Below are positions 25,988 to 35,786 of a DNA stretch of 64,000 nucleotides, piece after piece; within the stretch, counting starts at the first letter, position 1; every line of letters begins with the position of its first letter. The notes beneath the pieces were generated by a model. That model did no database searches. It saw only the letters and a list, made by a program, of their open reading frames with translations, and was not told where the DNA came from. The position numbers and the translations under genes were made by a program. Source of the DNA: Mycolicibacterium arenosum (lineage in GTDB: Bacteria > Actinomycetota > Actinomycetes > Mycobacteriales > Mycobacteriaceae); contig NZ_JANDBD010000003.1 of NCBI RefSeq assembly GCF_024320865.1, positions 310,001 to 374,000 of the forward strand, read 5' to 3'.

Positions 25988-27175
25988 TCACCCCGATCTG
26001 CCGTTTCCGTTCCCGTTGCCGCGTCCGGGGCGACCTTCACCCTTCGGCTTCTTCTCCTTCGGCGGCTCGGGCGCCTGCGTCACCGGTGTCACGGTCGGTG
26101 TCGGGCTGGTGGTAGTCGGTGGCGGCGGCGGAGTGGTCGAGGTGCTGGTGCTGATTGGCTCGGGTTCGGGTGTCGACGAGAACGGCCCCATCATCGCCAG
26201 CGCCCACGCCGCCACCGCGAAGGCCGCCACTATCCCGGCGACGAACGCGAATCGCCTTGCACGCGAATGCTTTTCCTGCGAAACGACTGGCGCAGGGTAC
26301 ACCGATGACACCGGCGGCTGATCCATCACCTTCGTAGCCGGTCGGCGCGCGGGGGTGACGGCGGCCAGCGCCGCTCGGTCGCCCGCCAGCGCGGCGCGCA
26401 TCTGTCCGGCACTCGCGAACCGATGGTGCGCATCGCGGGTGAGGGCGCGATCGACGACCTCGGCCAGCAGCGGATCGACGTCACCGCGAAGCCCGGTGAG
26501 CGGCGGCAGCGGTTCGTCGGTGATCGCGCGGGCCAGCGCCGCCAGGTTGTCCTGCTGGTACGCCGGCGCGCCGAGCAGCGCCTCGTACCCGACCAGACCG
26601 GCAGCGTAGAGGTCGTCGGCCGCCGAGGCCGGGGCGCCGAGCACTCGCTGCGGGCTCAGGTAGCACATGGTGCCCACGAGTTGGCCGGTCGTGGTGGGAG
26701 CGGAACCGCTCGACTTGGCGATGCCGAAGTCGGCGACCTTCACTCCGCTCGGGCAGAGCAGGATGTTGGCCGGCTTGATGTCCCGATGCAGCACCCCGGC
26801 CGCGTGCGCCGCCTGCAGAGCGGCCAGCACCTGGTCGAGCACCGCACGCACGCGTGGCGGGTCCATCGGCCCGGCCGCCATCAGATCGCCGAGCGTGTCG
26901 CCCGACAATCGCTCCATCACGATGAACGGTGCGCCGCGGTCCTCGCCGGAGTCGTACACCGTCACGATGTTGGGATGCGAGAGCGATCCAGCGGATCGCG
27001 CCTCGTCAGCGAAGCGACGACGCAAGTCGGACCGTTCACTGAAGACCGGGTACAGCAGTTTCACCGCCACCGGGCGGTTGAACCGCGTGTCCCAGCCGTC
27101 CCGCACCTCGGCCATGCCGCCCCGGCCGAGGACACCGCGCAGTTCGTAGCGCCCCGCGAGTAGGTGACCGGTCAC
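25988..27175 (-). CDS. Transmembrane Ser/Thr protein kinase (Pkn type)
   Basis: A 395-residue Hanks-type kinase from the GTG at 27175; a start at 27232 is possible. The glycine loop is GRGGMAEV at 17-24, the ATP lysine K39 is in VAVKLL, the catalytic loop is HRDIKPANI with D132, DFG is at 149-151 and the activation loop ends GTMCYLSPQR. A single transmembrane helix (FAFVAGIVAAFAVAAWALAMM) near residue 310 is followed by a Thr/Pro stalk and a lysine/glycine/asparagine-rich C-terminus. No PASTA repeats are present. It has all residues needed for activity; the outside ligand is unknown. Confidence 0.9.
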   Translation of the reverse strand: MTGHLLAGRYELRGVLGRGGMAEVRDGWDTRFNRPVAVKLLYPVFSERSDLRRRFADEARSAGSLSHPNIVTVYDSGEDRGAPFIVMERLSGDTLGDLMAAGPMDPPRVRAVLDQVLAALQAAHAAGVLHRDIKPANILLCPSGVKVADFGIAKSSGSAPTTTGQLVGTMCYLSPQRVLGAPASAADDLYAAGLVGYEALLGAPAYQQDNLAALARAITDEPLPPLTGLRGDVDPLLAEVVDRALTRDAHHRFASAGQMRAALAGDRAALAAVTPARRPATKVMDQPPVSSVYPAPVVSQEKHSRARRFAFVAGIVAAFAVAAWALAMMGPFSSTPEPEPISTSTSTTPPPPPTTTSPTPTVTPVTQAPEPPKEKKPKGEGRPGRGNGNGNGRSG

Positions 27176-27240
27176 CCAGTCAACGTAGCCATCCACCGAG
27201 CATGCAAACCCTTCCGGCCGCACTGATGTCATCAGAATGG

Positions 27241-27264
27241 CTAATGCATCTGAAGAATCATTAG
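27241..27264. promoter_or_regulatory. Candidate LysG operator before lysE
   Basis: CTAATG (27241-27246) and CATTAG (27259-27264) are perfect inverted repeats with a 12-base spacer, 37 bases before the lysE start. The spacing suits a LysR-type box (T-N11-A). It is AT-rich in a GC-rich region. Assignment to LysG is by context only. Confidence 0.5.
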
Positions 27265-27301
27265 CTGTACTGCAGAAGGCGAGCGCCCTAGCGTCGACTT
27301 C

Positions 27302-27901
27302 GTGACCTCACCCCTGCTCGTCGGCTTCCTCGCCTGCTTCGCGCTGATCGCGGCCATCGGGGCCCAGAACGCGTTCGTCCTGCGCCAGGGGATTCGTCGC
27401 GAGCACGTCCTGCCGGTCGTCGTGATGTGCACGGTCTCCGATCTGACCCTGATCGCCGCGGGAATCGCCGGCATCGGCGCCCTGATCAGCGCCCATCCCG
27501 GCGCGCTCGCCGTCGCCAAGTTCGGCGGGGCGGCGTTCCTGCTCTGCTACGGACTGCTCGCGGCGCGGCGAGCGTGGAGGCCGTCGACTCTGACGCCCGC
27601 CGATGCGGCGCCCGCCAGCCTCGGCGCGGTGCTGGCCACCTGCGCCGCGCTGACGTTCCTGAACCCGCACGTGTACCTCGACACCGTCGTCCTCCTCGGC
27701 GCGCTGGCTAACGAACAGGGTGACGGGCGTTGGCTTTTCGGCCTCGGCGCCGTCCTCGCCAGCGCGCTCTGGTTCACCGGCCTCGGATTCGGCGCCAAAC
27801 GGCTCGCGAAGTTCTTCGCGACGCAGCGCACGTGGCGACTGCTCGACGGATTCATCGCAGCGTTCATGATCGCGCTGGGCGTCTCGCTCGTCGTGTCCTG
27901 A
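27302..27901 (+). CDS. lysE: LysE/ArgO-type basic amino acid exporter
   Basis: A 199-residue, six-helix membrane exporter of the LysE family. The conserved [24 protein letters not shown] follows the first helix, and [20 protein letters not shown] contains the family's proline/asparagine motif. It exports lysine or arginine when intracellular levels rise. The GTG at 27302 follows the inverted repeat at 27241-27264. lysG lies 2.9 kb away instead of next door. The kinase gene is divergent from it. Confidence 0.88.
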   Translation: MTSPLLVGFLACFALIAAIGAQNAFVLRQGIRREHVLPVVVMCTVSDLTLIAAGIAGIGALISAHPGALAVAKFGGAAFLLCYGLLAARRAWRPSTLTPADAAPASLGAVLATCAALTFLNPHVYLDTVVLLGALANEQGDGRWLFGLGAVLASALWFTGLGFGAKRLAKFFATQRTWRLLDGFIAAFMIALGVSLVVS

Positions 27902-27982
27902 CAAGCGGTGACACCAGACTTTCACTGCTCGAACCCTTCTCGTCACCTCTGCGACGGCTCCGCGACCGACGGGGCGAGTGCA

Positions 27983-28642
27983 ATGGCCGCCATGCCAGAG
28001 ACGGAAACCCACGAAGTACGCGACGAGGTCGTCGACGTCGAGGTCGGCGTCGTCCGCACCGAGGACGACGCCGACGACACCGCACACGACGTCAAGGCGA
28101 GGGCGCGCAGCCTCGCGATCCGCCACCTCGCGCAGCGCCAGCTGTCGGCCGGGCAGGATCTGAGCACACGCCTCGTCGAGGCGGCCACCGACGCCTCGGT
28201 CGCCGTGACCCGCGCCCCAGCCACTGTGGTCACCGAGATCCGCAGTGGTGCAACGCTTCCCACGGCGATCAGCCGCAGCGGGAGCTCGGTCCGCGAGGCT
28301 GTCGGCACTGCAGGGCAGCAGGCCCGCGCCGCGGTGGGCGAGTACGTCGGCACGCAGGCCGCGCTGCCCAACGCCGTCGTCGTCGGTGCCGCCGACATCG
28401 CCGAGACCGTCCTGCGTGCTCAGGGTGCCGTCGCCGCAACAGCTGTGAACACCGCGTTCTCGGTCGCCGTGGCGGCCACGCAGGGTGGCGACGTCCGGGA
28501 GACGATCGGCCGGGAGCGCGCCGCGCTGACGGCCAAGCGCGAGACCGTGCGCGGCGACGTCACCGCGTCGTGGGACCGGGCCCGTGACGAGCTCCGCGGT
28601 GCCGTCCGCGACTACGACGAGCTGGCCACGGCCTTCGGCTGA
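27983..28642 (+). CDS. Hypothetical Ala/Val-rich cytoplasmic protein
   Basis: A 219-residue protein from the ATG at 27983, with a second ATG three codons later. The N-terminus is acidic (EVVDVEVGVVRTEDDADDTAHD), and the middle and end are a long helical region with repeated Ala/Val/Thr and regularly spaced charges (LSTRLVEAATDASVAVTRAP, later RETIGRERAALTAKRE). It resembles phasin- or apolipoprotein-like amphipathic helices in composition. No motif is diagnostic. The gene is bounded by lysE and by a 12-bp hairpin just after its stop. Confidence 0.6.
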   Translation: MAAMPETETHEVRDEVVDVEVGVVRTEDDADDTAHDVKARARSLAIRHLAQRQLSAGQDLSTRLVEAATDASVAVTRAPATVVTEIRSGATLPTAISRSGSSVREAVGTAGQQARAAVGEYVGTQAALPNAVVVGAADIAETVLRAQGAVAATAVNTAFSVAVAATQGGDVRETIGRERAALTAKRETVRGDVTASWDRARDELRGAVRDYDELATAFG

Positions 28643-28644
28643 CT

Positions 28645-28683
28645 GTGCGCGGGTTGCGCTCGCGCTGAGCACAACCCGCGCAC
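28645..28683 (+). terminator. Perfect 12-bp stem-loop after the 27983-28642 gene
   Basis: GTGCGCGGGTTG (28645-28656) pairs perfectly with CAACCCGCGCAC (28672-28683) across a 15-base loop, starting 3 bases after the stop codon. No U-tract follows, as in the intrinsic terminators reported in many actinobacteria. It probably ends the upstream transcript before the 29-residue peptide gene. Confidence 0.6.
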
Positions 28684-28714
28684 TCGCCGGTAGCGGGCGG
28701 TACCGTCGCGACGC

Positions 28715-28804
28715 GTGAATGAGGACTGGCTGGCCGTCATCGTCGGTCTCGCGCTGCTCGCACTCGTACTGGTCGGCGCGCTTCCCGGCAGCGTGATCCC
28801 GTGA
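28715..28804 (+). CDS. 29-residue single-helix membrane peptide upstream of YeiH
   Basis: GTG at 28715 opens a 29-residue ORF, MNEDWLAVIVGLALLALVLV then GALPGSVIP, which is one hydrophobic helix with an acidic start. Its TGA overlaps the GTG of the exporter gene (GTGA, 28801-28804), so the two are translationally coupled. The first helix of some YeiH-family proteins looks similar (EDWLAV-type start), so this may be that helix split off as its own polypeptide. The ribosome-binding site is weak. Confidence 0.6.
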   Translation: MNEDWLAVIVGLALLALVLVGALPGSVIP

Positions 28805-29892
28805 CCGTCGTCGAGCGCAAGCCCACCGTGGTGTACGCCGTGGTCGGCGTGCTCGTCGTACTACTGCTAGGCGCCGCGACTCGGTACCTCTCGGTGCAGG
28901 TGCCCGTGTGGACGAAGGGCACCGCGCTGGCCGGCATCGGGAAGTCGATCGAGTTTCCGATCTACGCGATCGCGCTCGGCCTGATCGGCAACGTCGTGCT
29001 CACCAAACTCGCCGTCCGCGATGCACTCTCACCCGGCTTCCGCACCGAGTTCTTCATTAAGACGGGTCTGGTGCTGCTCGGTGCCTCGATCAACCTCAAG
29101 CTCCTCGTCACCGCGGCCGGACCCGCGATTCTGCAGGCGCTGCTGCTGATTTCGATCGTCTTCGGGTTCACGTGGTGGCTCGGCGGCAAGCTGGGAATCG
29201 ACGACAAGCTACGCGCCCTGCTCGCGTCCGCAGTGTCCATCTGCGGTGTCAGCGCCGCCATCGCCGCTGCGGGCGCGGTGCAGGCGAAGAAGGAGCAGCT
29301 GGCCTACGCGGCCTCCCTGGTGATCGTCTTCGCCCTGCCGTCGATCTTCCTGTTGCCCTGGCTCGCGGGTGTCTTCGGTCTACCGGACGCCGTCACGGGC
29401 GCGTGGATCGGCGGCAACATCGACACCACCGCGGCGGTCACCGCGGCGGGCACGCTGGCGGGCGAGGACGTGCTGAAGATCGCGACCATCGTGAAGACGA
29501 CGCAGAACGCGTTGATCGGCTTCGTGGCGATCGCGCTGACGGCGTACTTCGCCCTGAAGGTGGAGCGCAAGGACGCACGCGCGGCCCGCCCGACTCTCGG
29601 GCAGTTCTGGGAGCGCTTCCCCAAGTTCGTCCTCGGCTTCGTCGCCGCGTCGATCATCGGCACCCTCTACCTGCAGTGGGGCGGCGATAAGGCCACGCTC
29701 GCCACGGTCGACGACCTGCGCACCTGGTTCCTGATCTTCGCGTTCGTCGCCATCGGCTTGGAGTTCAGTGTCAAGGGCCTGCGCGAGGCGGGCTGGCGGC
29801 CGGTTGCCGTCTTCGCTTCGGCGACCGTGGTCAACATCGTGGTGGCCCTCGGCCTGGCGCTGATCCTGTTCGGGAGCTTCACAGTCGGTTAG
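28801..29892 (+). CDS. YeiH-family putative sulfate exporter
   Basis: A 363-residue membrane protein of the YeiH (UPF0324) family. About ten hydrophobic helices are visible, with KTGLVLLGASINLKLLV near residue 81, SVSICGVSAAIAAAGAVQAKKEQ, and TGAWIGGNIDTTAAVTAAGTLAGEDVLKIATIVKTTQNALIGF in the centre, and GLEFSVKGLREAGWRP near the end. These glycine/asparagine motifs define the family. Its function is annotated by analogy as sulfate or sulfonate export. It starts by GTGA overlap with the 29-residue peptide and ends 16 bases before fecB2. Confidence 0.85.
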   Translation: MTVVERKPTVVYAVVGVLVVLLLGAATRYLSVQVPVWTKGTALAGIGKSIEFPIYAIALGLIGNVVLTKLAVRDALSPGFRTEFFIKTGLVLLGASINLKLLVTAAGPAILQALLLISIVFGFTWWLGGKLGIDDKLRALLASAVSICGVSAAIAAAGAVQAKKEQLAYAASLVIVFALPSIFLLPWLAGVFGLPDAVTGAWIGGNIDTTAAVTAAGTLAGEDVLKIATIVKTTQNALIGFVAIALTAYFALKVERKDARAARPTLGQFWERFPKFVLGFVAASIIGTLYLQWGGDKATLATVDDLRTWFLIFAFVAIGLEFSVKGLREAGWRPVAVFASATVVNIVVALGLALILFGSFTVG

Positions 29893-29908
29893 CGGTTACG
29901 CTCGGCCG

Positions 29909-30898
29909 GTGCGTCCACAGCCGCTGTCGCGCCGGCGCCGTCGTTTCCTCGCACTGAGCGCAGGCGCTGTCGCGCTCACCGCGGGGTGCAGCTCAGACGA
30001 GCCGGGCACGGTCGCCGACGACGGGTCGGTCACGGTCAAGCACGTGTTCGGCGAAACCAGGATCGCCCGCCCGCCCACCCGCGTGGTGAGCGCCGGTTAC
30101 ACCGACCAGGACGATCTGCTGGCGCTCGGTGTCGTACCGGTCGCCGTCACGGACTGGTTCGGAGGGGAGCCGTTCGGCGTATGGCCCTGGGCGCAAGCGA
30201 GACTCGGCGGTGCGCAACCGGTGGTACTGAACCTCGTCGACGGCATTCAGGTCGACGCCATCGCCGCGCTGACACCCGATCTGATCGTCGCCACCAACGC
30301 CGGCCTGGACGCCGACACCTACGCGAAGCTCTCCGCCATCGCTCCGACCGTCGCGCAGTCGGGGCGCGACGCGTTCTTCGAGCCGTGGAAGGACCAGGCC
30401 ACCACCATCGGCCAGGCGGTCTTCAAGTATCAGGACGTGACCGGCCTCATCGCGGCCATCGACGACAGGTTCACGAAAACCGGTGAGCAGAACCCGTCGT
30501 TCAAGGACAAGAAGGCCCTGTTGGTGCGCGGCGTGTTCGAGGACGGGGCCGCGGTGGTCACCCCGGCGGGCTGGCGCACCGAATTCCTCAGCCAGCTCGG
30601 CTTCGCTATCCCCGACGCGGTCGGCGAGTTCAGCGACGGCACGCAGGCGTTCGTCCCGCGCGACCGGATGGCCGAGGTGCTCGACAGCGCGGACGTGCTG
30701 ATCTGGACCACCGAGAGCGACGAGGAACAGGCGGCGTTGCTGGCCGACCCCGTCTTCGCGGCACTGAAGACCACCACAACCAACCGCAACGTGCTCACCG
30801 GCAAGGAGCTCGCCGGTGCGATCGCGTTCGCGTCGCTGCTGTCGTATCCGCTGGTCGCCGATCAGCTCCCGGCCATGCTGGCCAAGGTGCTGACCTGA
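29909..30898 (+). CDS. fecB2: Iron-siderophore ABC substrate-binding lipoprotein (FecB2)
   Basis: A 329-residue lipoprotein. The N-terminus SRRRRRFLALSAGAVALTAGC has a twin-arginine-like run and a lipobox with the acylated cysteine at C27. The mature part is a class III (helical backbone) binding protein with TRVVSAGYTDQDDLLALGVVPVAVTDW and IAALTPDLIVATNAGLDADTY, as in FecB/FhuD-type siderophore binders. No permease or ATPase gene is adjacent. Rv0265c (FecB2) occupies the equivalent place next to the pxpBC-aac(2') genes in M. tuberculosis. Confidence 0.82.
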   Translation: MRPQPLSRRRRRFLALSAGAVALTAGCSSDEPGTVADDGSVTVKHVFGETRIARPPTRVVSAGYTDQDDLLALGVVPVAVTDWFGGEPFGVWPWAQARLGGAQPVVLNLVDGIQVDAIAALTPDLIVATNAGLDADTYAKLSAIAPTVAQSGRDAFFEPWKDQATTIGQAVFKYQDVTGLIAAIDDRFTKTGEQNPSFKDKKALLVRGVFEDGAAVVTPAGWRTEFLSQLGFAIPDAVGEFSDGTQAFVPRDRMAEVLDSADVLIWTTESDEEQAALLADPVFAALKTTTTNRNVLTGKELAGAIAFASLLSYPLVADQLPAMLAKVLT

Positions 30899-30910
30899 CA
30901 GGATGGCCGG

Positions 30911-31594
30911 GTGACAAGACCCGAATCCGACGATCGACCCGTCTTCGCCAGCGTCGGGTCGACCTACTATCCGATCCTGGTCGCCGTCTTCACCGCGCTG
31001 GTCATCGTCTCCAACCTCACCGCGACGAAGGGCGTCGCGTTCGGCCCGATCCTCACCGACGGCGGTTTCATCGTCTTCCCGCTGACGTACATCATCGGGG
31101 ACGTGCTGTCGGAGGTGTACGGGTTCAAGGCCGCGGGACGCGCGATCATCCTCGGTTTCCTGATGAACATCCTCGCCGCCGTGGCCCTGTGGGCCACAGT
31201 GCATCTGCCCGCCGCTGACTTCTACGAGAACCAGGAGCACTTCGAGAACGTCGCGAACGCCTACTACGGACTCATCATCGCGGGCCTCGCCGGCTTCATC
31301 GTCGGGCAGACGATCAACGCGGGGGTGGTCGTGTTGATCAAGGAGCGCACCAAGGAGAAGCACCTGTGGGCGCGCCTCGTCGGGTCGACGTTCGCCGGCC
31401 AGTTGGGTGACACCCTGGTGTTCTGCGCGATCGCCGGACACGTCATCGGCATCAGGACGTTCCGCGACTTCGTCGTCTACGCGGCGCTCGGCTGGGCCTA
31501 CAAGACCGCGGTCGAGGTGCTGTTCCTGCCCGTCACGTACCGGGTGATCGCCGTCATCAAGCAGCGCGAGCCGACCTACCAGGCAGCGTTGTAA
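30911..31594 (+). CDS. VUT/YhhQ-family transporter (queuosine-precursor type)
   Basis: A 227-residue membrane protein of the COG1738 (VUT) family. Diagnostic segments are ALVIVSNLTATKGVAFGP, FPLTYIIGDVLSEVYGFKAAGRAIILGF, and AGQLGDTLVFCAIAG. E. coli YhhQ of this family takes up queuosine precursors (preQ0/preQ1). No queuosine biosynthetic gene is in the window, so use for salvage is inferred from the family only. It begins 12 bases after fecB2. Confidence 0.82.
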   Translation: MTRPESDDRPVFASVGSTYYPILVAVFTALVIVSNLTATKGVAFGPILTDGGFIVFPLTYIIGDVLSEVYGFKAAGRAIILGFLMNILAAVALWATVHLPAADFYENQEHFENVANAYYGLIIAGLAGFIVGQTINAGVVVLIKERTKEKHLWARLVGSTFAGQLGDTLVFCAIAGHVIGIRTFRDFVVYAALGWAYKTAVEVLFLPVTYRVIAVIKQREPTYQAAL

Positions 31595-31644
31595 GACCCG
31601 GCTAAGGCTCTTCTGGCGAGTCCCTGAAGGTCGCCGACAACGTT

Positions 31645-31660
31645 GCTACTCGCGGGTAGC
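31645..31660. promoter_or_regulatory. Palindrome upstream of pxpB
   Basis: GCTACTCGCGGGTAGC is a 16-base palindrome with one mismatched pair, ending 8 bases before the pxpB ATG. A weaker related sequence, GCTACTCAAGGGTAGG, lies at 10401-10416 upstream of the STAS-like gene. It may be a repressor-binding site. The AGGGG immediately before the ATG is too close to serve well as a ribosome-binding site. Confidence 0.4.
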
Positions 31661-31668
31661 TTAGGGGC

Positions 31669-32337
31669 ATGACAGTGACGGTGGACACGGTGGACGAGAT
31701 CGCCCTCGGTGCCGTGCACGACTACGGCGATCATGCGCTGCTTCTCGAGTTCGACAGCACCGCGGAGGTGCTGGCGTGGACCGACGCCCTGCGTGGCGCC
31801 GACCTGCTGGGTGTCCTCGACGTGGTGCCCGCGTCGCGGACCGTGCTACTGAAGTTCGCGGCCTCGCGCTACCGCGAACCCAACCGACAGCGGTTGGCCG
31901 CACTGCGCGTCGCCGCAGCCGACGTGGCCGCCGCGGTCGATCCACTGGACCGGGTCGCCGACGTCGTGATCGACGTGACCTATGACGGCGAGGATCTCGA
32001 CGAGGTGGCGCGGCTGACCGCGATGACGGTCGAGGAGGTCGTCGCCGCCCACACCGCGGCGCCGATGCGCGTCGGATTCGGCGGCTTCGCACCGGGTTTC
32101 GGTTATCTCATCGGCGGCGACCCGAGACTGCACGTGGCGCGGCGCGGCGAGCCGCGCACGAAGGTGCCCGCCGGTTCGGTGGCGCTGGCCGGTGAGTTCA
32201 GCGGCGTCTACCCACGGGAGTCCCCCGGTGGCTGGCAGTTGATCGGCCGTACCGACGCCGTGCTGTGGGACCTGGACCGCGATCCACCAGCGCTGCTGAC
32301 TCCCGGCGCGTGGGTGCAGTTCCGGGCGATCGGCTAG
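31669..32337 (+). CDS. pxpB: 5-oxoprolinase subunit PxpB (KipI family)
   Basis: A 222-residue protein of the KipI/allophanate hydrolase subunit 1 family. [12 protein letters not shown] near the start, [12 protein letters not shown], and the family hallmark [18 protein letters not shown] with [37 protein letters not shown] are all present. With PxpC and PxpA it makes an ATP-dependent 5-oxoprolinase that opens pyroglutamate to glutamate. PxpC follows after 3 bases; pxpA (LamB/YcsF) is not in the window. The pair corresponds to Rv0264c-Rv0263c. Confidence 0.88.
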   Translation: MTVTVDTVDEIALGAVHDYGDHALLLEFDSTAEVLAWTDALRGADLLGVLDVVPASRTVLLKFAASRYREPNRQRLAALRVAAADVAAAVDPLDRVADVVIDVTYDGEDLDEVARLTAMTVEEVVAAHTAAPMRVGFGGFAPGFGYLIGGDPRLHVARRGEPRTKVPAGSVALAGEFSGVYPRESPGGWQLIGRTDAVLWDLDRDPPALLTPGAWVQFRAIG

Positions 32338-32340
32338 CTC

Positions 32341-33790
<1,450 letters not shown>

Positions 33791-33891
33791 CCTGCTGACA
33801 TCACCTCACACCGACGTCACCCGTGCGGTGAGCGCACGTTCACGAATTCCTTCGCGACTGACGTGTGACGACACCGGGGGGCAATGACCGG

Positions 33892-33907
33892 GTAACGAAC
33901 CCGAAAC
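33892..33907 (+). promoter_or_regulatory. Candidate GlnR box
   Basis: GTAAC-GAACCC-GAAAC matches the actinobacterial GlnR consensus GTNAC-N6-GAAAC at every defined position. It lies 24 bases before the chosen ATG of the HemD-like regulator. The M. smegmatis homologue of this regulator and nirBD are, as I recall, GlnR targets. The box also argues against a start at 33865, which would put it inside the gene. Confidence 0.65.
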
Positions 33908-33930
33908 ACGCAGTGCCTTCACTGGACGGC

Positions 33931-35082
33931 ATGAGTGAGCCCGGCTGGGCACCCCTCACCGGATTCCGAGTGGCGGTGACCTCGGCACGACGTGCCGACG
34001 AACTGAGCGCGCTGCTGCGCCGACGCGGCGCGAGCGTGACCAGCGCCGCCGCGATCGCCATGGTGCCGCTGCCCGACGACGACGAACTGCGCGCGCACAC
34101 CGAGGCGCTCATCGCCGCACCTCCGGACATCGTCGTCGCCACCACCGGCATCGGCTTCCGCGGGTGGATCGCCGCGGCCGATGGCTGGGGACTGGACGAG
34201 CAGCTTCTGACGGCACTCGGGAGCGCCCGCGTCGTGTCCCGCGGACCGAAGGCCACCGGCGCACTGCGCGCCGCCGGGCTGCCCGAGGAGTGGTCGCCCG
34301 ATTCCGAGTCGTCGCGTGAGGTGCTGCACTACCTGCGCGAGGGCGGCATCGAGGGGCTGCGGATCGCCGTGCAATTACACGGCGCGACCGCGGAGTGGGA
34401 TCCGTTCCCCGAGTTCCTCGACGAGTTGCGCGCAGCGGGCGCGGAGGTGGTCCCGATCCGGGTGTACCGCTGGCACCCCGTGCCGCGTGACGGCGCGTTC
34501 GACCAGTTGGTGACGGCGGTGGCCGAGCGGAAGTTCGACGCGGTGAGCTTCACGTCGGCACCCGCGGTCGCCGCCCTGCTGATGCGCGCCGTCGACCTCG
34601 GTGTCGAGGACAAGGTGCTGTCGGCGCTGCGCACCGAGGTGCACGCGATGTGCGTCGGACCCGTGACCGCGCGTCCGCTGGTGCGTCTCGGCGTACCGAC
34701 GAGCGCTCCCGAGCGAATGCGACTCGGCGCGCTCGCCCGGCACATCACCGACGAGCTACCGCTGCTGCAGGCGCGCACCGTGCAGGTCGCCGGGCACTGC
34801 CTCGAGATCCGAGGCACCTGCGTCATGGTCGACGGCGAGGTCAAGGAGTTGTCCCCCACCGGCATGGCGACCATCCGCGCACTCGCGCTTCGGCCCGGCT
34901 CCGTGGTGTCGCGCGGCGATCTGCTCAGCGCGCTGCCCGGCTCCAGCTCCGATACCCACGCGGTCGAGACCGCGGTACTGCGCCTGCGAACGGCGTTGGG
35001 CGACAAGCAGATCGTGTCCACGGTCGTGAAACGCGGCTACCGACTGGCCGTCGACGACCCCTACCCGATCGGTGCCGCGTGA
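33931..35082 (+). CDS. Uroporphyrinogen-III synthase-like domain fused to a winged-helix regulator
   Basis: A 383-residue, two-part protein. Residues 1 to about 265 are HemD-like (PLTGFRVAVTSARRADELSALLRRRGA, FTSAPAVAALL), and the last 100 residues are an OmpR/PhoB-type winged helix (VKELSPTGMATIRALALRPGSVVSRGDLLSALPG, ending KRGYRLAV). The start at 33931 fits the 381-residue Rv0260c and keeps the GlnR box outside. It may make uroporphyrinogen III for siroheme, or sense a tetrapyrrole and regulate nitrite reduction genes. The TGA overlaps the chelatase GTG. Confidence 0.86.
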   Translation: MSEPGWAPLTGFRVAVTSARRADELSALLRRRGASVTSAAAIAMVPLPDDDELRAHTEALIAAPPDIVVATTGIGFRGWIAAADGWGLDEQLLTALGSARVVSRGPKATGALRAAGLPEEWSPDSESSREVLHYLREGGIEGLRIAVQLHGATAEWDPFPEFLDELRAAGAEVVPIRVYRWHPVPRDGAFDQLVTAVAERKFDAVSFTSAPAVAALLMRAVDLGVEDKVLSALRTEVHAMCVGPVTARPLVRLGVPTSAPERMRLGALARHITDELPLLQARTVQVAGHCLEIRGTCVMVDGEVKELSPTGMATIRALALRPGSVVSRGDLLSALPGSSSDTHAVETAVLRLRTALGDKQIVSTVVKRGYRLAVDDPYPIGAA

Positions 35083-35765
35083 ACCCGATCCTGGTAGCCC
35101 ACGGCACACGGAAGGCCCCTGGCGTCGCGATGATCGGCGACCTCGCCGACCGGGTGAGCGCCGTGCTCGGCACGCGGGTGCGCACCGCGTTCGTCGACGT
35201 GCTGGGCCCCACCCCCGCCGAGGTGCTGCACACACTCCCCCAACACGTTCCCGCCGTTCTGGTGCCGGCGTTCCTTTCCAGCGGGTATCACGTGCGTAGC
35301 GACATCCCCGCCCACGTGGCCGCAAGCGGGCACCCGAACGTCGTCGTCACCGAGGCGCTGGGACCATCCACCTCAATGGTTCGGGTGATCGTCGACCGAC
35401 TCATCGAATCCGGCTGGCGGCCAACCGATTCGGTGGTGCTGGCGGCCGCGGGATCATCCGACCCCTGCGCACAGCGCGACCTGCGGGTCACCGCGGCGAT
35501 GCTGTCGGCGGCGATCGGAACCCGCGTCGAACTAGGCTACGCGGCGACGGGGGAACCGGGCGTCGCCGCTGCGGTCGCCGACCTCCGAGCCGCTGGTGCC
35601 CGCCGCGTCGCGGTCGCGTCGTACCTGTTGGCCGACGGGCTCTTTCAGGACCGCCTACGCGACTCGGGCGCCGACGTGGTGAGCGCCCCGCTCGGCAATC
35701 ACCCCGGCGTGGTGCGACTCATCGCATCACGGTTCCGCCGGGCCCTGATTCCGATGGCCGCTTAA
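35079..35765 (+). CDS. Sirohydrochlorin chelatase, CbiX/SirB type
   Basis: A 228-residue two-repeat chelatase. The metal-binding histidines are H8 in ILVAHGTRK and H71 in FLSSGYHVRSDIP, the invariant motifs of class II chelatases. It inserts Fe(II) or Co(II) into sirohydrochlorin, giving siroheme or a cobalamin precursor. GTGA overlap with the HemD-like regulator and the presence of nirB (a siroheme enzyme) nearby favour siroheme. It corresponds to Rv0259c. Confidence 0.87.
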   Translation: MNPILVAHGTRKAPGVAMIGDLADRVSAVLGTRVRTAFVDVLGPTPAEVLHTLPQHVPAVLVPAFLSSGYHVRSDIPAHVAASGHPNVVVTEALGPSTSMVRVIVDRLIESGWRPTDSVVLAAAGSSDPCAQRDLRVTAAMLSAAIGTRVELGYAATGEPGVAAAVADLRAAGARRVAVASYLLADGLFQDRLRDSGADVVSAPLGNHPGVVRLIASRFRRALIPMAA

Positions 35766-35786
35766 CCTCGCGAGTAAATTCGAGCG

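Noticed and set aside
33865..33930. Earlier GTG start of the HemD-like regulator
   Set aside because: It would place the GlnR box in the coding region and lengthen the protein beyond the Rv0260c family.
35761..35786. CTCGCGAG palindrome before the membrane-protein gene
   Set aside because: Only 8 bases, no match with the pxpB palindrome; chance is likely at this GC content.
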